NCBI GenBank assembly: GCA_900544545.1
Contig: UQVY01000012.1
Span: forward strand, 1 to 58,721
Origin: an uncultured Eubacteriales bacterium
GTDB lineage: Bacteria; Bacillota; Clostridia; Christensenellales; CAG-314
Direction of reading: 5' to 3'
DNA: 58,721 nt
Shown in pieces: positions 26,279-35,877 of this stretch. How positions within the stretch are numbered: the first letter of the stretch is position 1; each line of letters opens with the position of its first letter. The notes beneath the pieces were generated by a model that was not told the DNA's origin, searched no databases, and was given only the letters and a program-made list of their open reading frames with translations. The position numbers and the translations under genes were made by a program.

Positions 26279-27051
26279 TTAATTTTTAATCCACTTGGCG
26301 TAAAGCTTCGTTTCCTGATAAGTTTCCGTACCTTCTTCGTCGTATTGTGCTTCGGGAAGCCTGTCGATCTCGAAATCCCACAGATTAACACATTCCGGTT
26401 CTTTGTACCATCCGTAAAAAACATAACCATTCCGCAAAGGATTTTGAGGAACGTATTTTATCGTTTCGCCGTATCCGTAATTATCTATCCGATAATACCC
26501 GTCGTTCGGCGAGTCACCGTAATTGTAAAAATACGATACGTTTGCCTTATGATTTCTTATCGCCGCTGTAAAAGAAGAGGCATCGTTAACGTTTGTATAA
26601 TAATAAAAATAATGATTTATATTTTCTTGAATATACGTATCATTTGATATGTAAAATTACCGAAAGGTCCGTTGCCAAATCAAAAAACGAATCACCGTTG
26701 TATACTTTAGCCGTCGGCACGATAAAAACTTTTTTCAGACAATCGCTTCGAAACCCCGAGTTTTTTGTGTCTCCGTATCTTTTTTTAACTTTTTTGTTGC
26801 AATTTCGCTATAATGAATATTCGTTACTTTATTACCGTCGATTGTTTCGGGGATAACCAAATATTCTTGCTCTCTGCCTTTATCTGTTAGTCCCAGAATT
26901 CCGGCATCGTTGCTGTCGTAACCGACTGTATATAAATAAAATATTCGCTTTCATAAAGGCGCAGTCCGATTCCACATCCGGCAAGAACGGCGCTTATACA
27001 AAACACGAATATGAAAGAGAAAAACATCGCAAGCTTTTTAAATTTACTCAT
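26279..27051 (-). pseudogene. Frameshifted lipoprotein with C-terminal InlB-type repeat
   Basis: A lipoprotein gene in at least four frames. The start at 27051 encodes a signal ending ISAVLAGCG, a lipobox. The frame breaks near 26925, where VGYDSNDAGILGLTDKG continues. It breaks again near 26740, where LKKVFIVPTAKVYNGDSFF continues, and near 26645, where NDTYIQENINHYFYYY runs to a TAA at 26279-26281. The last part is an InlB/Listeria-Bacteroides type repeat (PLRNGYVFYGWYKEPECVN ... TKLYAKWIKN). All pieces join by shifts of one or two bases, so it is one gene recently inactivated rather than several ORFs. Confidence 0.8.
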
Positions 27052-27161
27052 AATAAATCACCTTGGATATCGGATTCCGTTGTTTTTCGGAATGCGTCAA
27101 AAAACAGACAACACACACCTATGTCGGTAGTATATCATATATTTTTTAAAATTGCAACACG

Positions 27162-27488
27162 TTAACGACATATTAAATAAAAAAGTAAAAAAAGAACCGC
27201 GCTCGAACACGCGGTTATGATGCGGTGGAGAGGCGACGTCAGCGTTCGAACACCTTTGATGTTGTTTTCTATTGTTTCTTTTGTATCGTTTAGTGTAATT
27301 TGCTCTGTATTTTTGCCGCCGCGGATATTGAAATATACAACGGTATCGTCATCGCCGACGAATACTTGGCTTACAAGGTGATCTATAATTTGCTTTTGAT
27401 AGTCCTTGTCGTTGACGTCGCCTTTTAAGAGTTCGTCTATAAAGTCGAGCAACCTTTGCCGTTTCCTGTCCGCCGAGAACGAAGTCAC
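27162..27488 (-). pseudogene. Serine recombinase, 3' fragment
   Basis: The 108 codons resemble the C-terminal end of large serine recombinases: RLLDFIDELLKGDVNDKDYQ followed by the beta strands QVFVGDDDTVVYFNIRGGK. The N-terminal catalytic domain, about 400 residues, is missing. Directly upstream on this strand is the DUF4143 ATPase stop. The last 25 residues are not family-like and read through a GC-rich hairpin. It marks a former mobile element. Confidence 0.65.
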
Positions 27489-27517
27489 CGAAAAATAATA
27501 ACGTATATGTTCTTTTG

Positions 27518-28837
27518 TTAAAATTCATTCAGTAAAAATCCCATATAAATGGGGATTGTTAACATTTTCTCGTTTCTGCCCACATTATAATCGCCGAGTT
27601 TTATTGCACCTGCGACATGGTATTTTTCGGGATGAGCGAGAATTGTTTTCGTGCTTTTTGTATTCCCGGTGGTTGCCTTGACTTCGATTAGAGTTGCGCC
27701 ACTCTTATACCTTATTACAAAATCTATTTCAAGCCCGGAATCCTTGTGGTAGTAGTATAGTTTTCGTCCCATTTTGGTGAAAATATCCGCCATAAGATTT
27801 TCAAAAATCGCACCTTTGTATCCGTAAAGATTACCTTGAAGAATATCGAACTGCGTGCCGTCTTCAAGCGTACTGACAAACAATCCCGTATCTTGCATAT
27901 ATACTTTAAAAATATCGTCGATAGCATTGCCGTCCAACGGAAGTTCAGGCAAATCAAGGTTGTAGCACCGTGCAATAATTCCCGCGTCCTCTATCCACTG
28001 TATACTTCCTTGAAATTTCGATGCCGTACCGCCTTTTTTTACAACTGAGTATTGAAATTTTTTGTTTTCTTTGCTGAGTTGTTTCGGAATTGATTGAAAA
28101 CATTCCTTTATCAAGGGTTTATCTTTATCGTCGGCATATTTTACCATATCGTCTTCGTATGAACGGACAATATCGCGTTGCAAAGCCAAAACGCTGTTCA
28201 TTTGTTTTGTTTTTACAAAGGTGTCTACAACTTCGGGCATACCGCCGACAACAGTGTATTGAAGTATCAGCTGCCGCATTTTTTCATGCAATGCTTCGGG
28301 AACGGGTTTTTCTTCGTCAAAGCATTTCTTCAACATATCTATTACTTGGGGTGTAATCCCGTTTGCCCACAAAAATTCTTCGAAATCGAGGGGGTGCATT
28401 TCTATTACGGTTTCAGAACCGACCGGAATTGATTTAGGCTGCTTGCCGTATCCTTTTACGCCGAGTAAAGAGCCTGTTCCGATAACGTCGAACCTGCCGT
28501 CTTCTCGGAAAAACTTTAATGCCGTTCTTGCTTCGGGGCAATCTTGAATTTCGTCAAGAATTATGACCGTTTCACCCGGCTTAAAAACGGCACTCGGACC
28601 AAGCAATGCAGACATCATCATTATGAGGTTGTCAATTTCGAGTGAACCGTCAAAAATAGAGATATACGACGGGTTTTTGAAAAAGTTGAGATATACCTCG
28701 TGTTTATAGTTCTTTTTGGCGAAATCACGCACGGAATATGTTTTTCCGCATTGACGACAGCCCTTAATAATAAGCGGACTGTGGTTCGGAGTGTTTTTCC
28801 AATCTGTCAACGCTTGTTCTATTTTTCTTTTCAGCAT
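27518..28837 (-). CDS. AAA ATPase with C-terminal DUF4143 domain
   Basis: A 439-residue ATPase of the AAA_14-DUF4143 type. Walker A is GCRQCGKT (26-33). Walker B is VIILDEIQDCPEA. Sensor-like DVIGTGSLLGV follows, and a C-terminal nuclease-like fold has LEIDFVIRYKSGATLIEVKA (the D-x(n)-E-x-K pattern). Function is unestablished; these genes are scattered, often beside mobile DNA. It is the only intact gene in the decayed 25.7-32 kb region. Its ATG is 30 nt from a region with no clear promoter. Confidence 0.88.
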   Translation of the reverse strand: MLKRKIEQALTDWKNTPNHSPLIIKGCRQCGKTYSVRDFAKKNYKHEVYLNFFKNPSYISIFDGSLEIDNLIMMMSALLGPSAVFKPGETVIILDEIQDCPEARTALKFFREDGRFDVIGTGSLLGVKGYGKQPKSIPVGSETVIEMHPLDFEEFLWANGITPQVIDMLKKCFDEEKPVPEALHEKMRQLILQYTVVGGMPEVVDTFVKTKQMNSVLALQRDIVRSYEDDMVKYADDKDKPLIKECFQSIPKQLSKENKKFQYSVVKKGGTASKFQGSIQWIEDAGIIARCYNLDLPELPLDGNAIDDIFKVYMQDTGLFVSTLEDGTQFDILQGNLYGYKGAIFENLMADIFTKMGRKLYYYHKDSGLEIDFVIRYKSGATLIEVKATTGNTKSTKTILAHPEKYHVAGAIKLGDYNVGRNEKMLTIPIYMGFLLNEF

Positions 28838-29462
28838 ATGGCATCTCCTCTATGATTTACAAGCATTATACACCGAATCGAAAACTTTTTCAAGCGAGTT
28901 TAAGTAGAAAATCAATATTTTTTAGTATGAGTTATGGCGAATTTTGACGATTTTTTGTAATCAGTGGTTTTCTTTTGTAAATATATTTTCCTGCCGTTCG
29001 GTTTTTCTTATCGAAATCGAACGGCTTTTTTGTTGCTCGAAATGGTTCGGGAAGTATTTTTTAGTATGGGAACAATCCGCTTTTGTGCTGAAAGTCCACT
29101 CTTATATCCCAAAGTTCTTTGTAAAGTATGTTACATTCGTTTTTTGTTTTGTGTATGCTTTTCTTGCAACGAAAAACATCACAGCAAAGTTACGTGGCGA
29201 TCACATTGTGGCTACGTCAAGGTTACGCGACATCACAAATAAGTACATTTTCGTCACGCCGATGTTCCGGTATTCGGTAAAATCGCATTGTAAAATTTTC
29301 TTGTAAAACTTTTTCGAAGTCGCAAAGAACTTGCGAGTTTGACTTTTAGAATAAATGCGAAAAACGTTGCGAGACAGATAAAAATTTTTTTCAAACGACA
29401 GAGAAATTTTTTGAGAAAGATTTTTATATGTGAAGAAAAGTTGCACATTTCAAGGTTATGCT
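28838..29462. other. AT-rich gene-free stretch
   Basis: No ORF with an SD or recognisable product. It contains a terminator hairpin at 28993-29031 but no gene to go with it. Open frames here are rich in Phe, Cys and Lys and look like chance translations of T/A-rich DNA. Probably eroded mobile DNA. Confidence 0.55.
28993..29031 (+). terminator. Orphan terminator hairpin
   Basis: GCCGTTCG (28993-29000) pairs with CGAACGGC (29018-29025), then six Ts. Nothing recognisable lies upstream on the plus strand. Confidence 0.7.
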
Positions 29463-31830
29463 TTACTTACAACAAAGAAAAATCTTAAAAAACTTTTTCA
29501 AATAGGGAAAAAATCTTCCTATCTTGTCCAAGTTGGCAGCGAGAAGTTTTTTGTCGTTGTCGACTTTGAACAAATTGGTGTTGGAAATCAACTTGATGTT
29601 TTTAGATGGAATAACGCGGATTTCGATTTTGCCCGTCGTTATATCCATAAACTTGCCTTCAGCGGGGATAAGATCTTTCAAATTTACGGAATTTTCATCG
29701 TTTTCGTTAAATACAATCGTTAAATCGGCGTTTCACAGGCTTCGACGTACAGATACTTGTCGCCGGCTTCCACCAGTTTGAACTTGAATTCCTTGCTTAC
29801 GCCCCATTCCTTTCTGTCTACCCCTACGAACGCTTTGAGTTCGAGATAAATACCCGATTCAAAGTACAATCCGCCTTCTAACGTCTGGAAATGTCTTCCG
29901 TTGGTGTCGCTTTGAACATACGTCTTTCTTCCGCGTGGTAGTGCAGGTATCCGTACAAATCGGCATAAGCGCCGACTTCGATGCCGGCTTTCACATCGAG
30001 ATATCCGTAGGCGTAAAAGTCGAATATGTATCTGTCAGAGCCCATTGCAGATCTTCTGTAACAGTCAACCGTCTTTGTTTTGTAGTTGCCGGTTACGCCG
30101 ATAGTGGTGGCTTCAAGCAAAGTCGCTTCTATTTTTACGCCTGCCGCGAAAGACACTTTGATTACGAAGTTTAAATCGACGTTGATTGAAATTACTCCGC
30201 CTACGGTATACGCCGCCGAAAACATGGGCACTTTGCACAACTCAATCGCGTCCCCCTTGTTCTCCAACATGTCCTGAACGTCTTTTATTATGTTGGAGGC
30301 GTCGCCTTTCCCGCTCGTGAGATTTTCTATTTCGACAGAGATATCTTTCTTTTCTTCTTTTTTTGTCTTTATCGGCGTCGTCCTCTTTGCTTATGGAGCA
30401 AACGAGAATCCGAAAGTCAATGTCTGTCTGCGAATACGGAGTAATTTCCGCTTTGAAGTCGCCCGTAGACTTGTTTGCGCTCGAGGCAAGCCCCACGTAA
30501 AGATATTGAGTTATAGTAATAGTGGCTTCCAATTTGACCTTGTTTTTTATGTCCGTTTCGTACTCAAATTGTATTACCAGCATCGACCAGCGCGTGTCGT
30601 CGAACGGAGAAATGCCTATTCCGTTAAAATTACTGTTTTTTGCGGTGCCGAGAGTAACTTTGATTTGTAAGTCTTCCAACAGACCTTTTACTGTAAACGT
30701 TTTGCCGTCTACGTCGGTGATGTTGTCTCTGTAAGGATTTTTGCTGCTCGTAAGAGACTGCAATGTGGGCGACGTATTAAATGCGTTTGCAAGCATTGCG
30801 GTGATCGCTTCCGTACCTTTGCTGTTATACAGTTTTCTCTCGATTTCGGCAAGTTCGCCGTTGGTTTCGGATTGGTTTTCCGGTGTCGTTTTTTCGTTTA
30901 CCACGGAAACGTCGCTTACGTTAATGTTAAAGTCTTCGTAGACCTCGTCAATATCGTCACAGCCCACAAACGAAAGTTCGTAATTATCGCCGACTTTCGT
31001 CGTACCTGTAATTTTTATATAATGGTCTTCGTCGCCCGTTATATACACGACGGAATCTCCGTCGAACGGAAGTTTATCGTAAATTGCTTTTGATACGATA
31101 AACTTGTTGCTATCCGAAAAGGTAACGGAATCCCCGCTAAGTTCGATTACACCGTTTTTAACCGACACCTGTTCTTCTTCGCCTGTTTCCAACGACAAAT
31201 AAACGGTTTTTATCTCTCCGTCGTCGGTAAAATCGTTGCCGTGCGATATTTCGAGATCTACAAAACTTACTCTGTCGTCGGTTAATACGATTTTGTAAAC
31301 TCCGCCGTTTTTGTATCCGCCTATGGGATTAAGCGAGTATTTGCCTTCCCCGTGCGATATTACTTCCGTTTTGGGCAATTCGCCGTATAGCGCCGTAACG
31401 GAAATAAAAGTGCCGACGCTTCTTTCGTCGATTTCTTCATCACTTATAAATTTGACCGCATAATTTACGACGGCGGTGCTTATGCTCAGTTCGGTGTATT
31501 CCGGCAAAACGGAATCGATGTCTTGATCTTCAAACCCGGCGTACAAAGTTACGTCACGCGTTATAACGTCTTCGGTAAAAACGGGATTTGTCAGCGCTTC
31601 GTCGAAAAACCAGCCAGAAAACGAATAACCGCGCTTATCGGTAAACGGCAAAGAGCCTATGGCTTCGCCTTTTTTAATCTTAGTCTCTCTGACGGCGGTA
31701 CCGCTCGTCGAATAGGTTATCGTGCATAACTCGCTTTGCGCGTTTTTAAATACAGCGAAAAAAGTAACGTTTTTAGTTATAACGTAAATCGCTCGTATTT
31801 TGATTTTCGGACGTAGTGAAGGAACTTATA
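29463..31830 (-). pseudogene. Decayed large surface protein with InlB-type repeats
   Basis: One long gene broken into several frames. The first part (before 31651, without a start codon) reads NVTFFAVFKNAQSELCTITY and an InlB-type repeat (KRGYSFSGWFFDEALTNPVF). It runs in one frame to about 30290, shifts to SAAYTVGGVISINVDLNF, shifts near 29890 to LYFESGIYLELKAFVGVD, and again near 29725 to IVFNENDENSVNLKDLIPAE, ending by 29463. The 5' end, with the signal peptide, is missing. The beta-rich composition and repeat resemble the intact lipoprotein at 32424-33788. Boundaries are approximate. Confidence 0.75.
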
Positions 31831-31840
31831 TCGGACACAC

Positions 31841-31873
31841 AAAAAGGCGGTAGAATTAACGTTCTATCGCCTT
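31841..31873 (-). terminator. Terminator on the minus strand
   Basis: AAGGCGATAGAA pairs with TTCTACCGCCTT (one mismatch), then a T run. The stretch between it and the tRNA terminator (31874-32028) holds a basic frame (GDYLKTKKYEKIISYDWLT) without a start, perhaps another gene remnant. Confidence 0.75.
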
Positions 31874-32028
31874 AAATTGTTTTATGTTGTGTTGCCGCTG
31901 TCGCAACCGTAATTGCTTTTTCTTCACAAACTTGCCGTTTTCGCGTGGCTTTGTCAGCCAGTCGTAGGAGATTATCTTTTCGTACTTTTTAGTCTTGAGA
32001 TAATCCCCGCGACACCGTTTGTACAAAT

Positions 32029-32059
32029 GAAAAGGAACCACGGGTTCGACCGCGGTTCC
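32029..32059 (-). terminator. Terminator of tRNA-Val
   Basis: GGAACCGCGG pairs with CCGTGGTTCC (one G-U) around a 6-nt loop, followed by TTTTC on the minus strand. Confidence 0.85.
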
Positions 32060-32062
32060 AAG

Positions 32063-32138
32063 TGGTGGACGATACAGGACTCGAACCTGTGACTTTCTCC
32101 ACGTCAAGAAGACACTCTCCCAGCTGAGTTAATCGTCC
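32063..32138 (-). tRNA. tRNA-Val (anticodon GAC)
   Basis: Minus-strand GGACGAT pairs with ATCGTCC before an encoded CCA. The anticodon loop TTGACGT gives GAC. The T-arm is ACAGG-TTCGAGT-CCTGT. It forms the right border of the decayed region. Confidence 0.93.
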
Positions 32139-32234
32139 GTATTTTCGCCGTGCGGAATCCGTCTCCGTCCGCGCGGTTCGTGTTCGGCGGAATAGCCAAC
32201 GAATTTAATCGCCCGCTCCCCGTCTGCGCGTACT

Positions 32235-32263
32235 ATTATACCATATTTTGCGGCGGATTACAA
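32235..32263 (-). promoter_or_regulatory. Promoter of tRNA-Val
   Basis: On the minus strand TTGTAA (32258-32263), a 17-nt spacer and TATAAT (32235-32240). Confidence 0.75.
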
Positions 32264-32346
32264 GCGTTTTCAGCGACTAACGCAACTTTTTTTTCGCCTT
32301 TGACGCAGTCCGAAGGCTTCTGTTCGGAAAAAGGCGTGAAAAACGC

Positions 32347-32375
32347 TTGTATTTTGCGGAAAAGTATGATAGAAT
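32347..32375 (+). promoter_or_regulatory. Promoter of the lipoprotein gene
   Basis: TTGTAT (32347-32352), a 17-nt spacer and TAGAAT (32370-32375), about 50 nt before the ATG. Confidence 0.7.
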
Positions 32376-32423
32376 GTCTACAGTACTATAAGGGTAGGTA
32401 TCTTTGCCCCAAAGGAGTATACT

Positions 32424-33788
32424 ATGAAGAATAGAAAATCTCTTGTTTTGTTGCTTCTTCTTGCGGTATGCACGGTCGTTATATGCGGCTGCGCCCAACA
32501 GGAATGGGCTGCCGTTTACTACGACATCGAGTTTTTGAAAGTCGACGGCTCGGTTTATAAAACCTTTACCGTTCAGCGTCACAGAGGCGTGATCTGCGAT
32601 ATGCCCGGCGAAACGCAGACGGAGGTTACCGAACCGAGCGGAAAAACCTGTATCGTTTATTATAAGCAGACCGGTTGGGATAAGGCTACGAGCGACGTCG
32701 TTTCCGATATGAAAGTCAATCCCGTTATCGACGAAAGCGCAACGAGAAAGGAATATACCAGCTTCCTCGTTATCTTCACCGATAAGGACGGAAACGAAAT
32801 CAGCCGTCAGATAGTCAGAAAGGGCGAAGCGGCCGTTCCTCCCGAGGACCTCGGCGAAGGTATGATCGCTATCTGGGATATCGATTTCTCCTGCATAACC
32901 GAAGATATCGTTGTCAGAGGCACGATCGTCGCGGAATACGCGGATTATGTTTTCGACGCGGTTGACGGAACCTTCGCGAGCGGAGAGAGCGTCAAGACTT
33001 ACGAACAGATAAGATACGACGCGTTCGACCTCGGCAGTATCGAAAAGCCCGTCGCAGAACATATGAATTTCAAGAGCTGGAAGCTCGTTTCGGTTGAGAA
33101 CGACGGAAAGCTCGTTAAATACGAAGCCGAATACGAATGGGAAAAATATACCGTTACGTTTATAGGTAAGGACGGCAGCGTTATCGACAAAATCGAAAAC
33201 GTCGAATACGGAAGCAGCGTTGCGGCTCCGGAGCCTCCGCTCGTTGCAATGTACGAGTTTGTGGAATGGGTAGGCGGCGACCTCGGAAATATTACCGGCG
33301 ACACCGTTTTCCGCGCAAGATATCGGGGTATCGAGGTTCTTTATATTTACCACGATATTAACGGCAACGAGCTTACGAGAAAAGTAAATCGTTACGGCGA
33401 AGTCCCGATGGAGCCCGAGGCTCCGCTCGTTGAAGGAAAGACCTTTATTCAGTGGGTTTACGATTCGGCTATTTCTTACGACGCTTTCGGCAACGCTTAT
33501 CTTAACGTTTATGCGGATTACGCCGACGGTATCTATTATAAGGTCGCGTTTACGATCGAAGGCGTTCTGGTTCACGCTCAGCTCGTCAAGGAAGGAGCCG
33601 CTCCGATGGATCCTACGGATATAGTAGTCGGATTCGTTCCCGACGGAGTGAAGATTGTCGGTTGGGAATACGCGGTTGAAACGGAAGACGGAGTGGTTTA
33701 CGAAAGATTCGATTTCGCGACCGGTATCGTTACGAGAAACATGACCTTGAGAGCGGTTCTCGAGCCGCTCGTTCCCGAAGGAAACTGA
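32424..33788 (+). CDS. Lipoprotein with repeated InlB/MucBP-like beta domains
   Basis: A 454-residue exported lipoprotein. The signal peptide (SLVLLLLLAVCTVVICGC) ends in lipobox ICGC with Cys22. The mature part has about five similar beta-rich units of the InlB B-repeat kind, each with a strand such as YTVTFIGKDGSVIDKIENVE, then a WxxGD or W-Y closing. No enzymatic motif is present. The SD is AAAGGAG, followed by a short spacer and ATG. It is monocistronic, with promoter and terminator. It resembles the decayed genes at 26279-27051 and 29463-31830, suggesting a local family of surface proteins. Adhesion or display is a guess. Confidence 0.82.
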   Translation: MKNRKSLVLLLLLAVCTVVICGCAQQEWAAVYYDIEFLKVDGSVYKTFTVQRHRGVICDMPGETQTEVTEPSGKTCIVYYKQTGWDKATSDVVSDMKVNPVIDESATRKEYTSFLVIFTDKDGNEISRQIVRKGEAAVPPEDLGEGMIAIWDIDFSCITEDIVVRGTIVAEYADYVFDAVDGTFASGESVKTYEQIRYDAFDLGSIEKPVAEHMNFKSWKLVSVENDGKLVKYEAEYEWEKYTVTFIGKDGSVIDKIENVEYGSSVAAPEPPLVAMYEFVEWVGGDLGNITGDTVFRARYRGIEVLYIYHDINGNELTRKVNRYGEVPMEPEAPLVEGKTFIQWVYDSAISYDAFGNAYLNVYADYADGIYYKVAFTIEGVLVHAQLVKEGAAPMDPTDIVVGFVPDGVKIVGWEYAVETEDGVVYERFDFATGIVTRNMTLRAVLEPLVPEGN

Positions 33789-33803
33789 CAGGAATGAATT
33801 TTG

Positions 33804-33831
33804 CGCCTGCGGATATCCCGCAGGCGTTTTT
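33804..33831 (+). terminator. Terminator of the lipoprotein gene
   Basis: CGCCTGCGG (33804-33812) pairs with CCGCAGGCG (33818-33826), then five Ts. Confidence 0.92.
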
Positions 33832-33892
33832 CGGTTAAGCGGAAAGGTATTTCCGTAGGGACCGGTATGAACGGAGAGGGAATTTTCCGTTG

Positions 33893-33921
33893 AAAGCGGG
33901 GAGAAGTCTTTCCGCTTTTTT
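33893..33921 (+). terminator. Terminator-like hairpin in the U32 leader
   Basis: AAAGCGG (33893-33899) pairs with CCGCTTT (33912-33918), followed by T residues. It lies only 24 nt before the next ATG, so it might be an attenuator rather than a second terminator. No clear promoter lies between it and 33831. Confidence 0.6.
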
Positions 33922-33944
33922 GAATGCTTTTACGGAGATGAGCT

Positions 33945-35204
33945 ATGGCGGTTGAAATACTTGCGCCTGCCGGCGATTTTGAAAAACTTAAAACGGCTGT
34001 CCGTTTCGGAGCGAACGCCGTTTATCTTGCGGGAAAGAGCTTCGGGCTGCGCGCTTTTGCGGGGAATTTCGACTCCGAAGAGATGAAACAAGCCGTTGCT
34101 TTCTGTCACGAAAGAGGAGTAAAGGTTTACGTTACGGTAAATATCTATGCGAAAGAAAGCGATATTCCCTATCTTCCCCGGTATCTCGAAGATCTCGAGG
34201 AAACGGGCGTCGACGCGGTACTCGTCAGCGATCCCGGGATAATCGAGCTTATTCACGAATATGCGCCGGGACTTACGATTCATCTTTCGACTCAGGCAAG
34301 TACGACCAATTCCGCGGCCGTGAGATTCTGGGCAAAACAGGGAGTCGGGAGGATAGTTCTCGCGCGCGAAGCTTCTCTGTCCGACCTTACGGAGATAACC
34401 AAAGCCGCGCACTCTCTCGGCGTGGAAACCGAAGCCTTCGTTCACGGAGCGATGTGTATAAGTTATTCGGGAAGATGCCTTATGTCGGATTTTCTTACGC
34501 ACAGGGGAGGAAACCGAGGTCAATGCGTTCAGGCGTGCCGCTGGGCGTGGCAGATAACGGAAGCCGACAAGCCCGATCAGCCTCTTATTCTTCAGGAGGA
34601 CGGAAGAGGCACGTATATTATGAACAGCAAGGACCTCAATATGATAGAGCATATCGCCGAGCTTTGCGAATGCGGAGTGGACAGCCTCAAAATCGAAGGA
34701 AGAATGAAGTCTCCCTTCTACGTCGGGACGGTTGTGAACGCTTACCGTCGCGCGGCGGACGACTATTATGCGTGGAGGAAAGACAATCCCTCGGCAAAAA
34801 CCGAGGATTTCAGCACGGACGAAAGACTCGTCGCGGAACTGTATAAAGCCGCGCACAGAAAATATACGACGGGATTTTATTACGAAGATACAACCGGGCG
34901 TCAGTATTACGAAAGCAGCCGCGCGGTTGCGGAAAGCGTCTTTGCGGCAATCGTCCTCGGAAGAAAGGACGACCGAATTCTCGTCGAGATGAGGAATCGT
35001 TTCAGAGCGGGCGACGAGTTGGAGGTTCTTTCCGCGGGAGAGGCTTTCGACAAAAGATTCGTCGTTTCGGAAATGACCGACGAAGCGGGCAATCCCGTGG
35101 ACGACGCCAAGCTCGTGCAGCAGAAATTATGGATAAAATGCGCTCTTCCCGTCGGTGAAGGAGATATTTTAAGGACCGTACCCGTGTGCGGCGAGGAAGA
35201 ATAA
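33945..35204 (+). CDS. U32 family peptidase / tRNA hydroxylation protein
   Basis: A 419-residue U32 (collagenase-like) family protein. The N-terminus EILAPAGDFEKLKTAVRFGA is diagnostic. The family block GAMCISYSGRCLMSDFLTHR carries the conserved Cys, and GNRGQCVQACRW adds two more Cys for a presumed Fe-S cluster. A C-terminal beta domain follows. By sequence type it resembles TrhP (YegQ/YrrN-like), which acts in prephenate-dependent 5-hydroxyuridine formation in tRNA. That assignment is from family knowledge. nth follows after 7 nt, so the two probably form an operon. Confidence 0.9.
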   Translation: MAVEILAPAGDFEKLKTAVRFGANAVYLAGKSFGLRAFAGNFDSEEMKQAVAFCHERGVKVYVTVNIYAKESDIPYLPRYLEDLEETGVDAVLVSDPGIIELIHEYAPGLTIHLSTQASTTNSAAVRFWAKQGVGRIVLAREASLSDLTEITKAAHSLGVETEAFVHGAMCISYSGRCLMSDFLTHRGGNRGQCVQACRWAWQITEADKPDQPLILQEDGRGTYIMNSKDLNMIEHIAELCECGVDSLKIEGRMKSPFYVGTVVNAYRRAADDYYAWRKDNPSAKTEDFSTDERLVAELYKAAHRKYTTGFYYEDTTGRQYYESSRAVAESVFAAIVLGRKDDRILVEMRNRFRAGDELEVLSAGEAFDKRFVVSEMTDEAGNPVDDAKLVQQKLWIKCALPVGEGDILRTVPVCGEEE

Positions 35205-35211
35205 TCCGCTT

Positions 35212-35877
35212 ATGGACGAAAGAACGGAAAAGATTCTGAAACTGCTGCGGGAGGAATTCCCCGAGCCGAAAAGCGAATTGAAATTCGGGAGCGTTTATCA
35301 GCTTGCGGTAGCGGTCATTTTATCGGCGCAATGCACGGACAGGAGGGTGAATTCCGTGACGCCCGAGCTTTTCGGTAGGGCGGGAACGCCCGAAGCTATG
35401 GTTAGTCTCGGAGAAGAGGCAATCGCGGAAATAATAAAACCCTGCGGATTCTATAAAACCAAAGCGAAGCATATTTACGAAACGAGCCGCGTGATAGTCG
35501 AAAAATACGGCGGGAATATTCCCGAGGATTTCGAAGCTCTCGAAAGTCTTCCCGGGATAGGAAGAAAGACGGCTAACGTTATCACGGCGGTCGGATTCGG
35601 GAAACCCGCGATAGCCGTGGATACGCACGTTTTCAGGGTTTCGGGAAGGCTCGGACTTTCTTCGGCAAAGGACGTTTTCGGGACGGAAATGCAGCTTCGG
35701 GAAAAAATAAGTCCCGAATTATGGGCGGACGCTCATCATCTTATCCTTCTTCACGGGAGATACGTCTGCAAGGCTCTGAATCCCGACTGCGGGAACTGCG
35801 TATTAGGGGAAATTTGTCCGTCCTGCGGGAAAATCATAAAAAACAAGAAATCTACGAAAGGAAAAACCAACGAATGA
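35212..35877 (+). CDS. nth: Endonuclease III
   Basis: A DNA glycosylase/AP lyase removing oxidised pyrimidines. Over 221 residues it has the helix-hairpin-helix with catalytic Lys (LPGIGRKTANVI), the catalytic Asp in VDTHVFRVSGRLG, and a [4Fe-4S] loop with C-x6-C-x2-C-x5-C (CKALNPDCGNCVLGEIC). The stop overlaps the lplA start as ATGA. Confidence 0.95.
   Translation: MDERTEKILKLLREEFPEPKSELKFGSVYQLAVAVILSAQCTDRRVNSVTPELFGRAGTPEAMVSLGEEAIAEIIKPCGFYKTKAKHIYETSRVIVEKYGGNIPEDFEALESLPGIGRKTANVITAVGFGKPAIAVDTHVFRVSGRLGLSSAKDVFGTEMQLREKISPELWADAHHLILLHGRYVCKALNPDCGNCVLGEICPSCGKIIKNKKSTKGKTNE

Noticed and set aside
28944..29306. Plus-strand ORFs in the AT-rich stretch
   Set aside because: Phe/Cys/Lys-rich chance frames without an SD. 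One spans the terminator hairpin at 28993-29031.
31856..32107. 83-codon minus-strand ORF
   Set aside because: Its start lies inside tRNA-Val, and its first third is translated tRNA and terminator. Only the basic tail might be a real remnant, so no gene is called.
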